Part shown: piece after piece, positions 15,906-22,221 of the stretch
Layout of the letters: each line of letters starts with the position of its first letter
Position numbering within the stretch: the first letter of the stretch is position 1
Assembly: GCA_007132865.1 (NCBI GenBank)
Contig: SLNU01000092.1
Coordinates: 1-22,221 of the forward strand
Direction of reading: 5' to 3'
Source: Bacteroidales bacterium
GTDB lineage: Bacteria; Bacteroidota; Bacteroidia; Bacteroidales; UBA7960
DNA: 22,221 nucleotides
Position numbers and translations under genes: made by a program
Notes under the pieces: generated by a model
Seen by the model: the letters and a program-made list of their open reading frames with translations, nothing else
What the model was told of the DNA's origin: nothing
Databases searched by the model: none

Positions 15906-16346
15906 TTAGTAATTGAATGCGTTTCCTTTTCCAAAATATTCCACAAAATTGTTTTCCGTCTCTTCCAGCCGGATTTTGTGAAGCTTTGCTCCCAGCTTTA
16001 TCACAGCCTCTTCCAGCTGTTCCCAGATACCGATCGCCAGATTCTCCGTAGAAGCCAGGCGGTCTTTCATGAAATCCACTTCCAGGTTGATGTTGGCGTG
16101 ATCAAGCTTCTGAATCACCCGCTCCCTGACCAGGCGGCTAAGCTCCTTCAGGTTGGCCACAAATCCGGTTTCGGGATCCACCTCACCTGCCACCGTAACG
16201 TAGAGCACATAGTTGTGTCCGTGCCAAAGCGGGTTGGAGCATTTCCCAAACACTTCCAGGTTCTTCCGGTCGTCCCATTCCGGCCGGAAGAGCCGATGGG
16301 CCGCATTGAAAGTCTCGCGTCGCGTAATATACACCGTTTCAGCCAT
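15906..16346 (-). CDS. 6-pyruvoyl-tetrahydropterin synthase / QueD family, animal-type motif
   Basis: This family converts dihydroneopterin triphosphate either to 6-pyruvoyl-tetrahydropterin (PTPS) or to 6-carboxy-tetrahydropterin for queuosine (QueD). The 146-residue protein has the zinc ligands His17 (AAHRLF), His42 and His44 (HGHNY), and a catalytic Cys36. The motif is C-SNPLW-HGH, with five residues between Cys and HGH as in mammalian PTPS. E. coli QueD has three. [29 protein letters not shown] and the final [10 protein letters not shown] also follow the mammalian wording. It precedes folE by four bases, so the two steps are made together. I chose the ATG at 16346 over a GTG one codon upstream. 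The product is uncertain: PTPS activity is favoured by motif, QueD by default bacterial annotation. Confidence 0.9.
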   Translation of the reverse strand: MAETVYITRRETFNAAHRLFRPEWDDRKNLEVFGKCSNPLWHGHNYVLYVTVAGEVDPETGFVANLKELSRLVRERVIQKLDHANINLEVDFMKDRLASTENLAIGIWEQLEEAVIKLGAKLHKIRLEETENNFVEYFGKGNAFNY

Positions 16347-16366
16347 CACAGAACTGTTTCTGCCGA

Positions 16367-16374
16367 CAAAGGTA
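16367..16374 (-). promoter_or_regulatory. -7 promoter box for the PTPS-folE pair
   Basis: On the minus strand this reads TACCTTTG, an exact TAnnTTTG match, 21 bases before the ATG at 16346. The same 8-mer precedes fabD. The rest of the 16347-16528 gap is AT-rich near 16435-16475 and shows nothing else that I can name. Confidence 0.45.
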
Positions 16375-16528
16375 CATGAAAAAACAGAATATAGCCGTTC
16401 TTTATGTCCGTCGGATGGGTCGTTGCCAGCAGCTTCTTGTTTAATTTATTTGTATCAATGAATAAACAAAATCACACAAGAAAGGTTCAGCGGAAACAGG
16501 TGGCGAATCGAAAAAAAGCTAGCGCGGA

Positions 16529-17398
16529 TCAAAGAAAAGGGTACAGCGTATCGATCCAGCGATCCTCCGTGATAAAGAAACGCCCCATATCTGCCCAGCG
16601 CTCAAGGATCCTGGCCTCCTTCATCTCTTCGGCAGAAAGACCCTGGCGTTTGGCCTCTTGCACGACTTCCACAGTCTCTATCAGGGTCTGCCGCCAGGCT
16701 GCCAGTTCATCCATTGTATATATCGGACCATGCCCCCCGCTGATGACCGCATCGCCAGGATAATTGGCAATGATCCATTCCAGGTTCTCCAGGTAGCCGA
16801 AAGGATGGCCCCCGTTGGATACATCCACAAACGGAAAGTTGTCAGCAAAAAGCAGGTCACCCAGCACAAGCACATTCCCTTCCGGGAAATAAATAATGAT
16901 GTCGCCGCTGGTGTGGCCATCCGGAAGGTGCAGCATCTGCAGGGTCTGACCGTTAAATTCGAGGTCCAGATCGTATGAGAATGTGATATTTGGCATCGCA
17001 TGTCCCGGGAAGGCAGGTATAACCCGTTCCCCCTGGGTACGTTCCGTCCCAAGATAGGCCTTCACGGAATGATGGGAAATGATGTCGACCCCCTCGCCGA
17101 GTCCCAGATTGCCCCCGGTATGGTCCCCGTGGATATGGGTGTTCACGACATAACGCAGGGGTTTGTCGGAAAGCTCGCGCAGGGCAGCCTTCAACTGTGG
17201 TACGGTCTGCTCGTAAGCCGCATCGATGAGCAACACCCCTTCCTCACCGACATAGGCAATGACAGAAACGCTTCCCCCGACAAACAATCGGTGGATACCC
17301 GGTGCCAACTCGGTGGTTTCCACAGTCATGGCAGCCCAGTCACGCTGTGCATTTGCAAACAGAGGCAGGAAAATCAAAAGGAATACAATGTTTTTCAT
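16529..17398 (-). CDS. exported metallo-beta-lactamase-fold hydrolase
   Basis: This is a two-metal hydrolase of unknown substrate. From the ATG at 17398 it has 289 residues, beginning with a Sec signal peptide (hydrophobic run 4-15, probable cut after ANA at 15-17), so it works in the periplasm. Metal ligands are visible in THIHGDHTGG (His88, His90, Asp92, His93), LPDGHTSGD (His162), VLGDLLF (Asp181) and SGGHGP (His223). An Asp at the bridging position and no zinc Cys make it glyoxalase-II-like and not a class B1 beta-lactamase. The C-terminal 60 residues are helical and charged and end in WIDTLYPFL. An in-frame ATG at 17461 would place 21 polar residues before the signal and is less likely. 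It stands alone, divergent from an ABC exporter pair. Antibiotic hydrolysis cannot be claimed. Confidence 0.88.
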   Translation of the reverse strand: MKNIVFLLIFLPLFANAQRDWAAMTVETTELAPGIHRLFVGGSVSVIAYVGEEGVLLIDAAYEQTVPQLKAALRELSDKPLRYVVNTHIHGDHTGGNLGLGEGVDIISHHSVKAYLGTERTQGERVIPAFPGHAMPNITFSYDLDLEFNGQTLQMLHLPDGHTSGDIIIYFPEGNVLVLGDLLFADNFPFVDVSNGGHPFGYLENLEWIIANYPGDAVISGGHGPIYTMDELAAWRQTLIETVEVVQEAKRQGLSAEEMKEARILERWADMGRFFITEDRWIDTLYPFL

Positions 17399-17446
17399 CT
17401 GATCATTATTTGTTTGATAAAATAAACAACACAAAACCGATTTTGA

Positions 17447-17475
17447 TTGATTCCGCCGCAAAAAAACGTAAATTG
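17447..17475 (+). promoter_or_regulatory. possible promoter for the ABC exporter pair
   Basis: TTG at 17447-17449 and TAAATTG at 17469-17475 are 19 bases apart, the usual spacing between the Bacteroidota -33 and -7 boxes, and end 23 bases before the ATG at 17499. The -7 box departs from consensus (TAAATTG against TAnnTTTG), so confidence is low. Confidence 0.25.
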
Positions 17476-17479
17476 CGGC
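17455..17479. repeat. short inverted repeat upstream of the ABC exporter pair
   Basis: GCCGCAA (17455-17461) and TTGCGGC (17473-17479) form a perfect 7-bp inverted repeat with an 11-base A-rich loop. It overlaps the possible -7 box and ends 19 bases before the ATG. It could be an operator or a leader hairpin. Confidence 0.35.
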
Positions 17480-17498
17480 CCAAAATGTCCAGACTTAG

Positions 17499-18983
17499 AT
17501 GATGTTTTCGATATTGCAACATGGCTGGCTGAGTTTCAGGCGTGCCCATTATTTTAGCAGGAGTGTCGGCATCAGAATCCTGATCGGCTTTGTGGTATTT
17601 ACCATGCTCTGGTATATGTCCATGATTGGCAATGCCCTGCCCGGCATACTGCAAAGCCTGTTTCCTGACAGCCAGCCACTGGATGTTTTTCTGTCCTATT
17701 TGCTGATCATTTATGCCAGCGACCTGTCCTTCCGCCTGGTCAGCCAGCCGATCCCACGGCAAGGCGTCACACCCTACCTGCACCTTCCGCTCAAACGCAG
17801 CCGGCTGGCCGCACTGACCCTGTTCCGCTCGTGGTTCAGCCTGTACAACGTTTACCTGCTGGCCATGCTGATCCCGTTTTTCATGAGAACGGTCCACCAC
17901 CCCATTTCCCCCCGGTCCTTTTGGTTCATGATAATCGGATGCCTCCTGCTTTCAGGGATCAACCATTCCCTGGGCCTGTTATTTAAGACATACCGAAGAA
18001 TGGATGCCCGCTTCTTGGCCTTAACCGGTATCGCTGCATTGATTATCATTGTTGTCGGATGGGTTTTTCTGGACAAGCTGTTGGCAATCTCGGGCATGCT
18101 TGGACAGGCGATGCTGGAAGGCAGGGCGTGGGTATTCCTCCTGTTGCTGCTGCTTATTGCCGGCATGCAACCCCTGGCGCGCAAGGGCTTGGAGTCCGGC
18201 TTTTACTCCCTGGGTAGCCAGGGAGGCGCCCGGGCCGCCACATCCGGTTACCTTGGAAAGCTGTTCCATAAAATTCCCCACTGGGGTCCTCTATGGGACT
18301 TTGAATGGAAACTCATCACCCGCAACAAACGGTCCAGGCAGAACTTTTTACAGGCCCCCCTGATGATCCCGCTAGTACTCTACTTTGTAATCTACTCACC
18401 GGCGGGGAGCCTGACGGCCATGACCCCGTTCATTCTGATGGCTATCGGCTCATATGGCTTTGTCCACCTGCAGTATGTCTTCTCCTGGGAAAGTCGGTTT
18501 TTTGATTTTGTCGCCACCAGAGACCTCGATTTTAAATCCCTGATCCGGGCCAAATATGTTTTTTATGCCTTGCTGGCCACCCTTCAGTTTCTTCTGCTGA
18601 CACCATTTGTGCTGATCTTCAAGCCTGAGGTCTATCCTTTTCTGGCCGGGGTGTTTCTGTATGCAATCGGACCCGTATACTGTATGCTGTTTTATGCGGG
18701 ACTGGGAAATTCCACCCGGATCGATCCAAACCAACGGGCCTTTTTTAACTTTGAAGGGACCAGCGGCACCCTGTTTTTTATCATCATTCTGATCTTTGCA
18801 TCCACCATTCCCCTCTTTATTGCCGGCGGACTGATCCCGCTTGAAAGTCCGCTGGGCTTTTCCCTTGCCGCCGGGATCACTGGCCTTGCATTCCTGGCAG
18901 CCGCACCGGCATGGACTGCCGATGTACACCGCCGTTTTCAACGAAAAAAATACCGCAACCTGAACAAATACCGGGAAAAATAA
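17499..18983 (+). CDS. ABC exporter permease, DUF5687-like
   Basis: This 494-residue polytopic inner-membrane protein has about eleven to twelve hydrophobic segments, with clear ones at about 27-48, 66-76, 115-130, 142-158, 174-192, 210-222, 292-305, 312-325, 351-366, 372-395 and 427-445. Cytosolic parts are basic (for example FKTYRRMDAR and the C-terminal HRRFQRKKYRNLNKYREK). A long loop at about 225-285 with WDFEWKLITRNKRSRQ resembles the coupling region seen in DUF5687 proteins of Bacteroidota, which I recognise from the overall pattern and from the ATPase next to it. Function in the family is not established; an ABC-2-like exporter or a membrane-stress system is likely. The start is ATG at 17499, and a second ATG follows at once. 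It is followed 19 bases later by its ATPase. Confidence 0.75.
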   Translation: MMFSILQHGWLSFRRAHYFSRSVGIRILIGFVVFTMLWYMSMIGNALPGILQSLFPDSQPLDVFLSYLLIIYASDLSFRLVSQPIPRQGVTPYLHLPLKRSRLAALTLFRSWFSLYNVYLLAMLIPFFMRTVHHPISPRSFWFMIIGCLLLSGINHSLGLLFKTYRRMDARFLALTGIAALIIIVVGWVFLDKLLAISGMLGQAMLEGRAWVFLLLLLLIAGMQPLARKGLESGFYSLGSQGGARAATSGYLGKLFHKIPHWGPLWDFEWKLITRNKRSRQNFLQAPLMIPLVLYFVIYSPAGSLTAMTPFILMAIGSYGFVHLQYVFSWESRFFDFVATRDLDFKSLIRAKYVFYALLATLQFLLLTPFVLIFKPEVYPFLAGVFLYAIGPVYCMLFYAGLGNSTRIDPNQRAFFNFEGTSGTLFFIIILIFASTIPLFIAGGLIPLESPLGFSLAAGITGLAFLAAAPAWTADVHRRFQRKKYRNLNKYREK

Positions 18984-19002
18984 ACCAGGTGAATCACAGC
19001 AT

Positions 19003-19722
19003 ATGGAAATCATTGTAGATCAACTGAAAAAAAAATACGGAAGCCAGTTTGCCCTTGACATTTCGTCCCTGAAGATACCTGGCGGGGAACTTGTTGGCAT
19101 CATTGGCAACAACGGGGCTGGAAAAACCACGTTCTTCAGGCTGTTGCTCGATCTGATCCAGGCTTCTGCGGGCAATATTCAGGCAGACGGTCGGGACGTG
19201 GCCGGCAGCGACCACTGGAAACCAACCACCGGAAGTTTCCTGGATGAAGGTTTTTTGATCGACTTCCTCACTCCGGAAGAGTTTTTCCATTTCACCGGCA
19301 GACTCTATGGGTTCACACCGGCCCAGATCGATGAACGGATACAGGGGTTTTCCAGGTTCATGAGCGGGGAGATCCTGGACCAGAAAAAATACATCCGGCA
19401 GTTCTCCACCGGCAACCGCCAGAAGATCGGGATTGTCGCCGCCATGATGGTGCAGCCCGAACTTTTGGTGCTGGATGAACCATTTAACTTCCTCGACCCA
19501 AGCTCCCAGATATTGATCAAGCGGATGCTTCAACAGGAAAATAAATCCCGTGGCACCACGATGCTGCTGTCAAGCCACAACCTGAACCACATCACGGAAA
19601 TCTGCAACCGCATCATTCTGCTGGAGCACGGCAGGATCATAAAGGATATCCGGCTGCCGGAAGACGGACTACAAGAAATTGAAAAATATTTTTCAGTCAG
19701 CGCAGGTCCGGAAAATGAATAG
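19003..19722 (+). CDS. ABC transporter ATP-binding protein
   Basis: This cytosolic ATPase subunit powers the adjacent permease. The 239-residue protein shows Walker A GNNGAGKTT (35-43), a Q-loop region where GSFLDEG (77-83) stands in place of the usual Gln-containing segment, a signature FSTGNRQKI (134-142), Walker B LLVLDEP (154-160), a D-loop NFLDP (162-166) and a switch His in LLSSHNL. The signature has Phe instead of Leu and Asn-Arg instead of Gly-Gln, so it departs from LSGGQ; similar forms occur in ABC-2-type ATPases. The last 20 residues are acidic. It follows the permease by 19 bases on the same strand, so a two-gene operon is likely. No substrate-binding protein or outer-membrane factor is nearby, which favours an exporter. 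Confidence 0.93.
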   Translation: MEIIVDQLKKKYGSQFALDISSLKIPGGELVGIIGNNGAGKTTFFRLLLDLIQASAGNIQADGRDVAGSDHWKPTTGSFLDEGFLIDFLTPEEFFHFTGRLYGFTPAQIDERIQGFSRFMSGEILDQKKYIRQFSTGNRQKIGIVAAMMVQPELLVLDEPFNFLDPSSQILIKRMLQQENKSRGTTMLLSSHNLNHITEICNRIILLEHGRIIKDIRLPEDGLQEIEKYFSVSAGPENE

Positions 19723-19789
19723 GAGCAGCCACAGGATAAGGCAAGGCCGGGCAAAAAGCAGCCCCACCCCACACCCATAAACGTACCAC

Positions 19790-21070
19790 ATGCAAAACCA
19801 GGCGGCCCCCAAAAAGACCTACCTGATCCCGCTGCTCATCATCGGGGGGATCTTCTTTGTAATCGGCTTCGGCATCGGGATCAGCGGCTTCCTCACCCCG
19901 GCCCTGCGCACCGCATTCGACCTGGGTGTTGGGGAGTCCTACCTGGTCACGGCCGCCATCTTTTCGGCATTTGTGATCTTCGGGAGGCCTTCCGCGTGGG
20001 TCATCTCCCGTTTCGGCTACCGAAGGTCCATGGTCGCCGCATTCGCCATTATGGCGGTCGGCATGCTGCTGTTCGTACCGTCCGCCACCTCCATCAGTTT
20101 CCCTTTGTTCCTGCTTGCCCTGTTTGTCGGGGGAATCGGCAACACCCTGCTGCAAGCAGCGGTAAACCCATACATCACGATCGTGGGACCCATGGAAACG
20201 GCTGCTGTGCGGATGAGCCTGATGGGGATCATGAACAAGCTTGCCTGGTGGGCAGCCCCGCTATTTCTGGGTCTGTTCATTGACCTTCAGGAAGTCCGGC
20301 TCGGGGATGTGATTCTGCCATTCTACCTCGTGGGTGGCATACTGCTGTTGCTGGGGATTGGTGTCTACTTCGCCCCGTTGCCGGAAGTAAAGGCAAAGGG
20401 TGAAGATCAGGATGGCGAAAACCAGACAGATCCCCTTGACCTGGCGTCGGATTATGCCAGGAACAAGCGCAGCATACTCCAGTTTCCGCACCTGCTGCTG
20501 GGTGCCCTGGCTATTTTCCTGTATGCCGGCATTGAAATACTGCCAATGGCCTCGGTCATTGACTTTGCCCGGGCAAGTTTCGGGGATGAGCCGAACCTTG
20601 AAAGGTATGCCGGGTTTGTGACTGTCGGACTGATAGCCGGGTATGTTTTCGGGGTGCTGACAATCCCGAAGATTATTTCCCAGAAGCGGGCACTTGTCCT
20701 CTTCTCGCTCATAGGCATCGCTTCCAGCCTGATGCTCGTCCTCCTCCCCGTGCAGTATGCCTTCTACTGCCTGCTGATGGTCAGCTTTGCCAACTCCCTC
20801 ATGTGGCCTGCCATCTGGCCGCTGGCCATTGCTGACCTGGGCAAGTTCACCAAGGTCGGGTCCTCCATTCTGGTCATGGGCATCGTCGGGGGTGGGATCA
20901 TCCCCCTTGCATTCGGGTTCCTGGTGGGCCTCGGGGAAGGCGGATCCGAAGTGGTCAGCAATTACCAGAGCGCCTACTGGATACTCCTTCCCGCATACCT
21001 GTTTATTTTGTATTTTGCGTTGCACGGACACAGGATCAGGACCCGAAACGACCGAAGAACAAGGATGTGA
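19790..21070 (+). CDS. FHS-family MFS sugar transporter (FucP-like)
   Basis: This is a proton-coupled sugar importer of the fucose/galactose/glucose:H+ symporter group. The 426-residue protein has about twelve membrane helices, the motif-A-like loop GRPSAWVISRFGYRR (65-79), the family hallmark GGIGNTLLQAAVNPY (114-128), and a polar central loop with many Asp, Glu and Lys (about 200-230). The C-terminal tail HRIRTRNDRRTRM is encoded by the first copy of a 24-bp repeat array, and the TGA stop lies in the second copy, whose ACC-CGA codons read ATG-TGA. The kinase that follows is in the same frame. The start is ATG at 19790, 67 bases after the ATPase; the gap shows nothing I can name. The sugar is unknown; context with a NahK-like kinase suggests an amino sugar or galactose-type sugar. 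Confidence 0.9.
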   Translation: MQNQAAPKKTYLIPLLIIGGIFFVIGFGIGISGFLTPALRTAFDLGVGESYLVTAAIFSAFVIFGRPSAWVISRFGYRRSMVAAFAIMAVGMLLFVPSATSISFPLFLLALFVGGIGNTLLQAAVNPYITIVGPMETAAVRMSLMGIMNKLAWWAAPLFLGLFIDLQEVRLGDVILPFYLVGGILLLLGIGVYFAPLPEVKAKGEDQDGENQTDPLDLASDYARNKRSILQFPHLLLGALAIFLYAGIEILPMASVIDFARASFGDEPNLERYAGFVTVGLIAGYVFGVLTIPKIISQKRALVLFSLIGIASSLMLVLLPVQYAFYCLLMVSFANSLMWPAIWPLAIADLGKFTKVGSSILVMGIVGGGIIPLAFGFLVGLGEGGSEVVSNYQSAYWILLPAYLFILYFALHGHRIRTRNDRRTRM

Positions 21071-21197
21071 AACGACCAAATAACAAGGACCCGAAACAAC
21101 CAAAGAACGAGGACCCGAAACGACCAAATAACAAGGACCCGAAACAACCAAATAACAAGGACCCGAAACAACCAAATAACAAGGACCCGAAACGACC
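21040..21197 (+). repeat. 24-bp tandem repeat array, six full copies and a partial seventh
   Basis: Units start at 21040, 21064, 21088, 21112, 21136, 21160 and (14 bases only) 21184. Each begins gacccgaaac and ends in aacaag or a near variant, for example aataacaag. Copies 5 and 6 are identical. Copy 2 differs by three adjacent bases (ccc to tgt), which creates the transporter stop TGA at 21068-21070. The unit is exactly eight codons, so a change in copy number keeps the frame. One plus-strand frame is interrupted only by that TGA, a second is open and encodes a DPKRPNNK-like octapeptide, and the third has TAA in most copies. There are no spacers, so this is not a CRISPR array. Confidence 0.97.
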
Positions 21198-21205
21198 CGG
21201 TGAAT

Positions 21206-22221
21206 ATGGATATGAATAGGCGGCAAATAGATTATGAAGAAGCCATTGGAGCATTCTTCCCCGGCCGGGAGGTGATCAACATCATCCCTTACGGGAACGG
21301 GCACATCAATGACACCTTCAAACTGGAGATCAGACAGGAGACCGGCGGCGGCGGATCCTGTTTCATCCTGCAACGCATCAACACGGGGGTTTTTAAAAAT
21401 CCCGCGGGCATCATTGCCAACCATTTAAAGCTTCAGAAGGAATTCAGTGCCGGATCGGAGGACATCGTGGTTCCTGCCCTGCTGCCGGGCAGGAATGGGG
21501 AGTACCTTTTTACTGACCAGCAAGGAGGAGCGTGGCGGGTCATGGACTTCATCCCGGGAACCCACTCCATCGAGCTGGTGGAAGAGCATTGGCAGGCCCG
21601 CCAGGCCGGAAACGCATTCGGATGGTTTGTCGGGCACTGCTCACAACTGGATCCGACAGAATTTGAAGAGGCCATCCCGGATTTTCACCGGCTGTCATTC
21701 CGGCTGAGGCAATTGCGGGAGGCGGTGGAGAATGACCATGCGAGACGGCTGGAGCAGGTCAGGGAGGTGGTGGATTTTTTTCTGCAACGCGCAGGATCGC
21801 TGGGTCTGATCGAGGAACTGGCAAACAGTGGGGAGATCCCACTCAGGGTGGTCCACAACGACACCAAGATCAACAACCTGTTGTTCCGCGAAAGCAAGGC
21901 CGTGGCCGTCATCGACCTGGACACCGTGGGACCGGGTTCCCTGTTCTATGACTATGGGGATGCGATCCGCACCGGGGCCAATGCCGCCATGGAGGATGAG
22001 CCGGACCACCGGAAGTCCTCCCTTGTCCCCTGGGCATTCGAAGCCTATACCAGGGCCTACCTGGGGCAGGTCAGGTCCGCCGCCACCCCCAAGGAAAGAG
22101 AATTCTTCCACCTGGCCCCGGTATTAATGACCTATATCATGGGGATCCGGTTTCTGGCCGATTACCTGAATGGGGATGTATATTATAAAACGGCCCATGC
22201 AGACCACAACCTGGTCCGTGC
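21206..22221 (+). CDS. phosphotransferase-family sugar kinase, NahK-like (C-terminus cut by window edge)
   Basis: This is an aminoglycoside-phosphotransferase-fold kinase. Relatives with this wording phosphorylate N-acetylhexosamines at C1 (NahK), and some were earlier misnamed mucin desulfatases. About 338 residues are present, so only a short end is missing. The N-lobe has PYGNGHINDTFKL (28-40). The catalytic loop VVHNDTKINNLLF (215-227) gives His217, Asp219 and Asn224, and the metal site is VIDLDTVGPG (235-244) followed by FYDYGDAIR (247-255). The start is ATG at 21206, with a second ATG two codons later at 21212. It lies 9 bases after a repeat array and in the same frame as the transporter upstream. 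Import followed by phosphorylation of the same sugar is the likely job. Homoserine kinase II or choline kinase are less likely. Confidence 0.88.
   Translation, partial: MDMNRRQIDYEEAIGAFFPGREVINIIPYGNGHINDTFKLEIRQETGGGGSCFILQRINTGVFKNPAGIIANHLKLQKEFSAGSEDIVVPALLPGRNGEYLFTDQQGGAWRVMDFIPGTHSIELVEEHWQARQAGNAFGWFVGHCSQLDPTEFEEAIPDFHRLSFRLRQLREAVENDHARRLEQVREVVDFFLQRAGSLGLIEELANSGEIPLRVVHNDTKINNLLFRESKAVAVIDLDTVGPGSLFYDYGDAIRTGANAAMEDEPDHRKSSLVPWAFEAYTRAYLGQVRSAATPKEREFFHLAPVLMTYIMGIRFLADYLNGDVYYKTAHADHNLVR

Noticed and set aside
15902..15946. Upstream start of folE at the in-frame ATG 15946
   Set aside because: It would overlap the end of the pterin synthase gene by 41 bases and add a non-conserved segment. 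The ATG at 15901 gives a clean four-base spacing.
16529..17398. Carbapenem-hydrolysing class B1 beta-lactamase
   Set aside because: The zinc-binding Cys of class B1 is absent, and an Asp in VLGDLLF occupies the bridging position, as in glyoxalase-II-like hydrolases. The substrate is unknown.
17399..17461. Upstream start of the metallo-hydrolase at 17461
   Set aside because: It would put 21 polar residues before a clear signal peptide; the ATG at 17398 places the signal at the N-terminus.
21040..21197. CRISPR array
   Set aside because: The units are directly abutting with no spacers, the unit lacks the partial palindrome of most CRISPR repeats, and no cas gene is nearby.
21067..21219. A GTG-started 50-residue open frame of DPKRPNNK-like octapeptides in the second plus-strand frame
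   Set aside because: A 24-bp repeat must give an octapeptide in any open frame. The start is weak, and the frame ends just inside the kinase gene. Without expression data it is best seen as a by-product of the repeat.
20261..21424. A 387-codon minus-strand frame containing a repeated SGPCYLVV segment across the 24-bp array
   Set aside because: The apparent protein repeat is only the reverse translation of the DNA repeat, and the remainder is antisense to the transporter and kinase genes. All three minus-strand frames are open through the array, so openness is not evidence of coding.

Overview
The window looks like chromosomal DNA from a member of the Bacteroidota. Three things point there. 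Several genes are preceded by the TAnnTTTG -7 box typical of that phylum. The DUF5687-like permease and the FHS-type sugar transporter next to a phosphotransferase are arrangements common in it. WaaA shows that the cell makes a Kdo-containing, Gram-negative envelope. Nothing in the sequence fixes the order or genus. Coding density is high, no gap without a gene exceeds about 210 bases, and I see no rRNA, tRNA, insertion sequence, prophage or CRISPR array.

Layout. (1) 1-3276, minus strand: a 6-phosphofructokinase whose diagnostic residues are of the pyrophosphate-using type, followed by mutS, which overlaps its end and runs off the left edge. (2) 3483-5344, plus strand: a YqhD/BdhA-like iron alcohol dehydrogenase and a probable lipoprotein MsrA. 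(3) 5425-7062, minus strand: the Kdo transferase waaA and a small four-helix membrane protein (PF04020 type). (4) 7229-13252, plus strand: a six-gene run for surface-polysaccharide precursors. It holds a WbpE-like aminotransferase, a WbpD-like acetyltransferase, a TviB/WbpO-like UDP-HexNAc 6-dehydrogenase, galE, rmlB and a CpsB/CapC-type PHP phosphatase. The run starts back to back with waaA across a shared promoter region. (5) 13297-16346, minus strand: a CaCA cation antiporter, fabD, folE and a 6-pyruvoyl-tetrahydropterin-synthase-like gene. (6) 16529-17398, minus strand: an exported metallo-beta-lactamase-fold hydrolase. (7) 17499-19722, plus strand: a two-gene ABC exporter (DUF5687-like permease and ATPase). 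(8) 19790-22221, plus strand: an FHS-family sugar transporter and a NahK-like sugar kinase cut by the right edge, joined by a 24-bp tandem repeat array.

How the genes fit together. Block 4 makes activated sugars (UDP-HexNAcA derivatives, UDP-Gal or UDP-GalNAc, dTDP-4-keto-6-deoxyglucose) plus a phosphatase of the kind that controls polysaccharide chain length. The glycosyltransferases and the rest of the pathway must lie elsewhere. folE and the pterin synthase form a two-step pterin pathway. The transporter and kinase at the right end look like an import-and-phosphorylate pair for a sugar or amino sugar.

Most of the window is ordinary housekeeping and envelope biosynthesis, and I do not see a clear new defence or mobile system. 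The most unusual structure is at 21040-21197. There, a 24-bp repeat (eight codons) contains the stop codon of the transporter and leads in the same reading frame into the kinase, so that a single TGA separates the two proteins. Other points worth checking are the pyrophosphate-type PFK, the animal-type pterin synthase motif, the small gate residue in GalE, and the inverted repeats around the divergent promoters.
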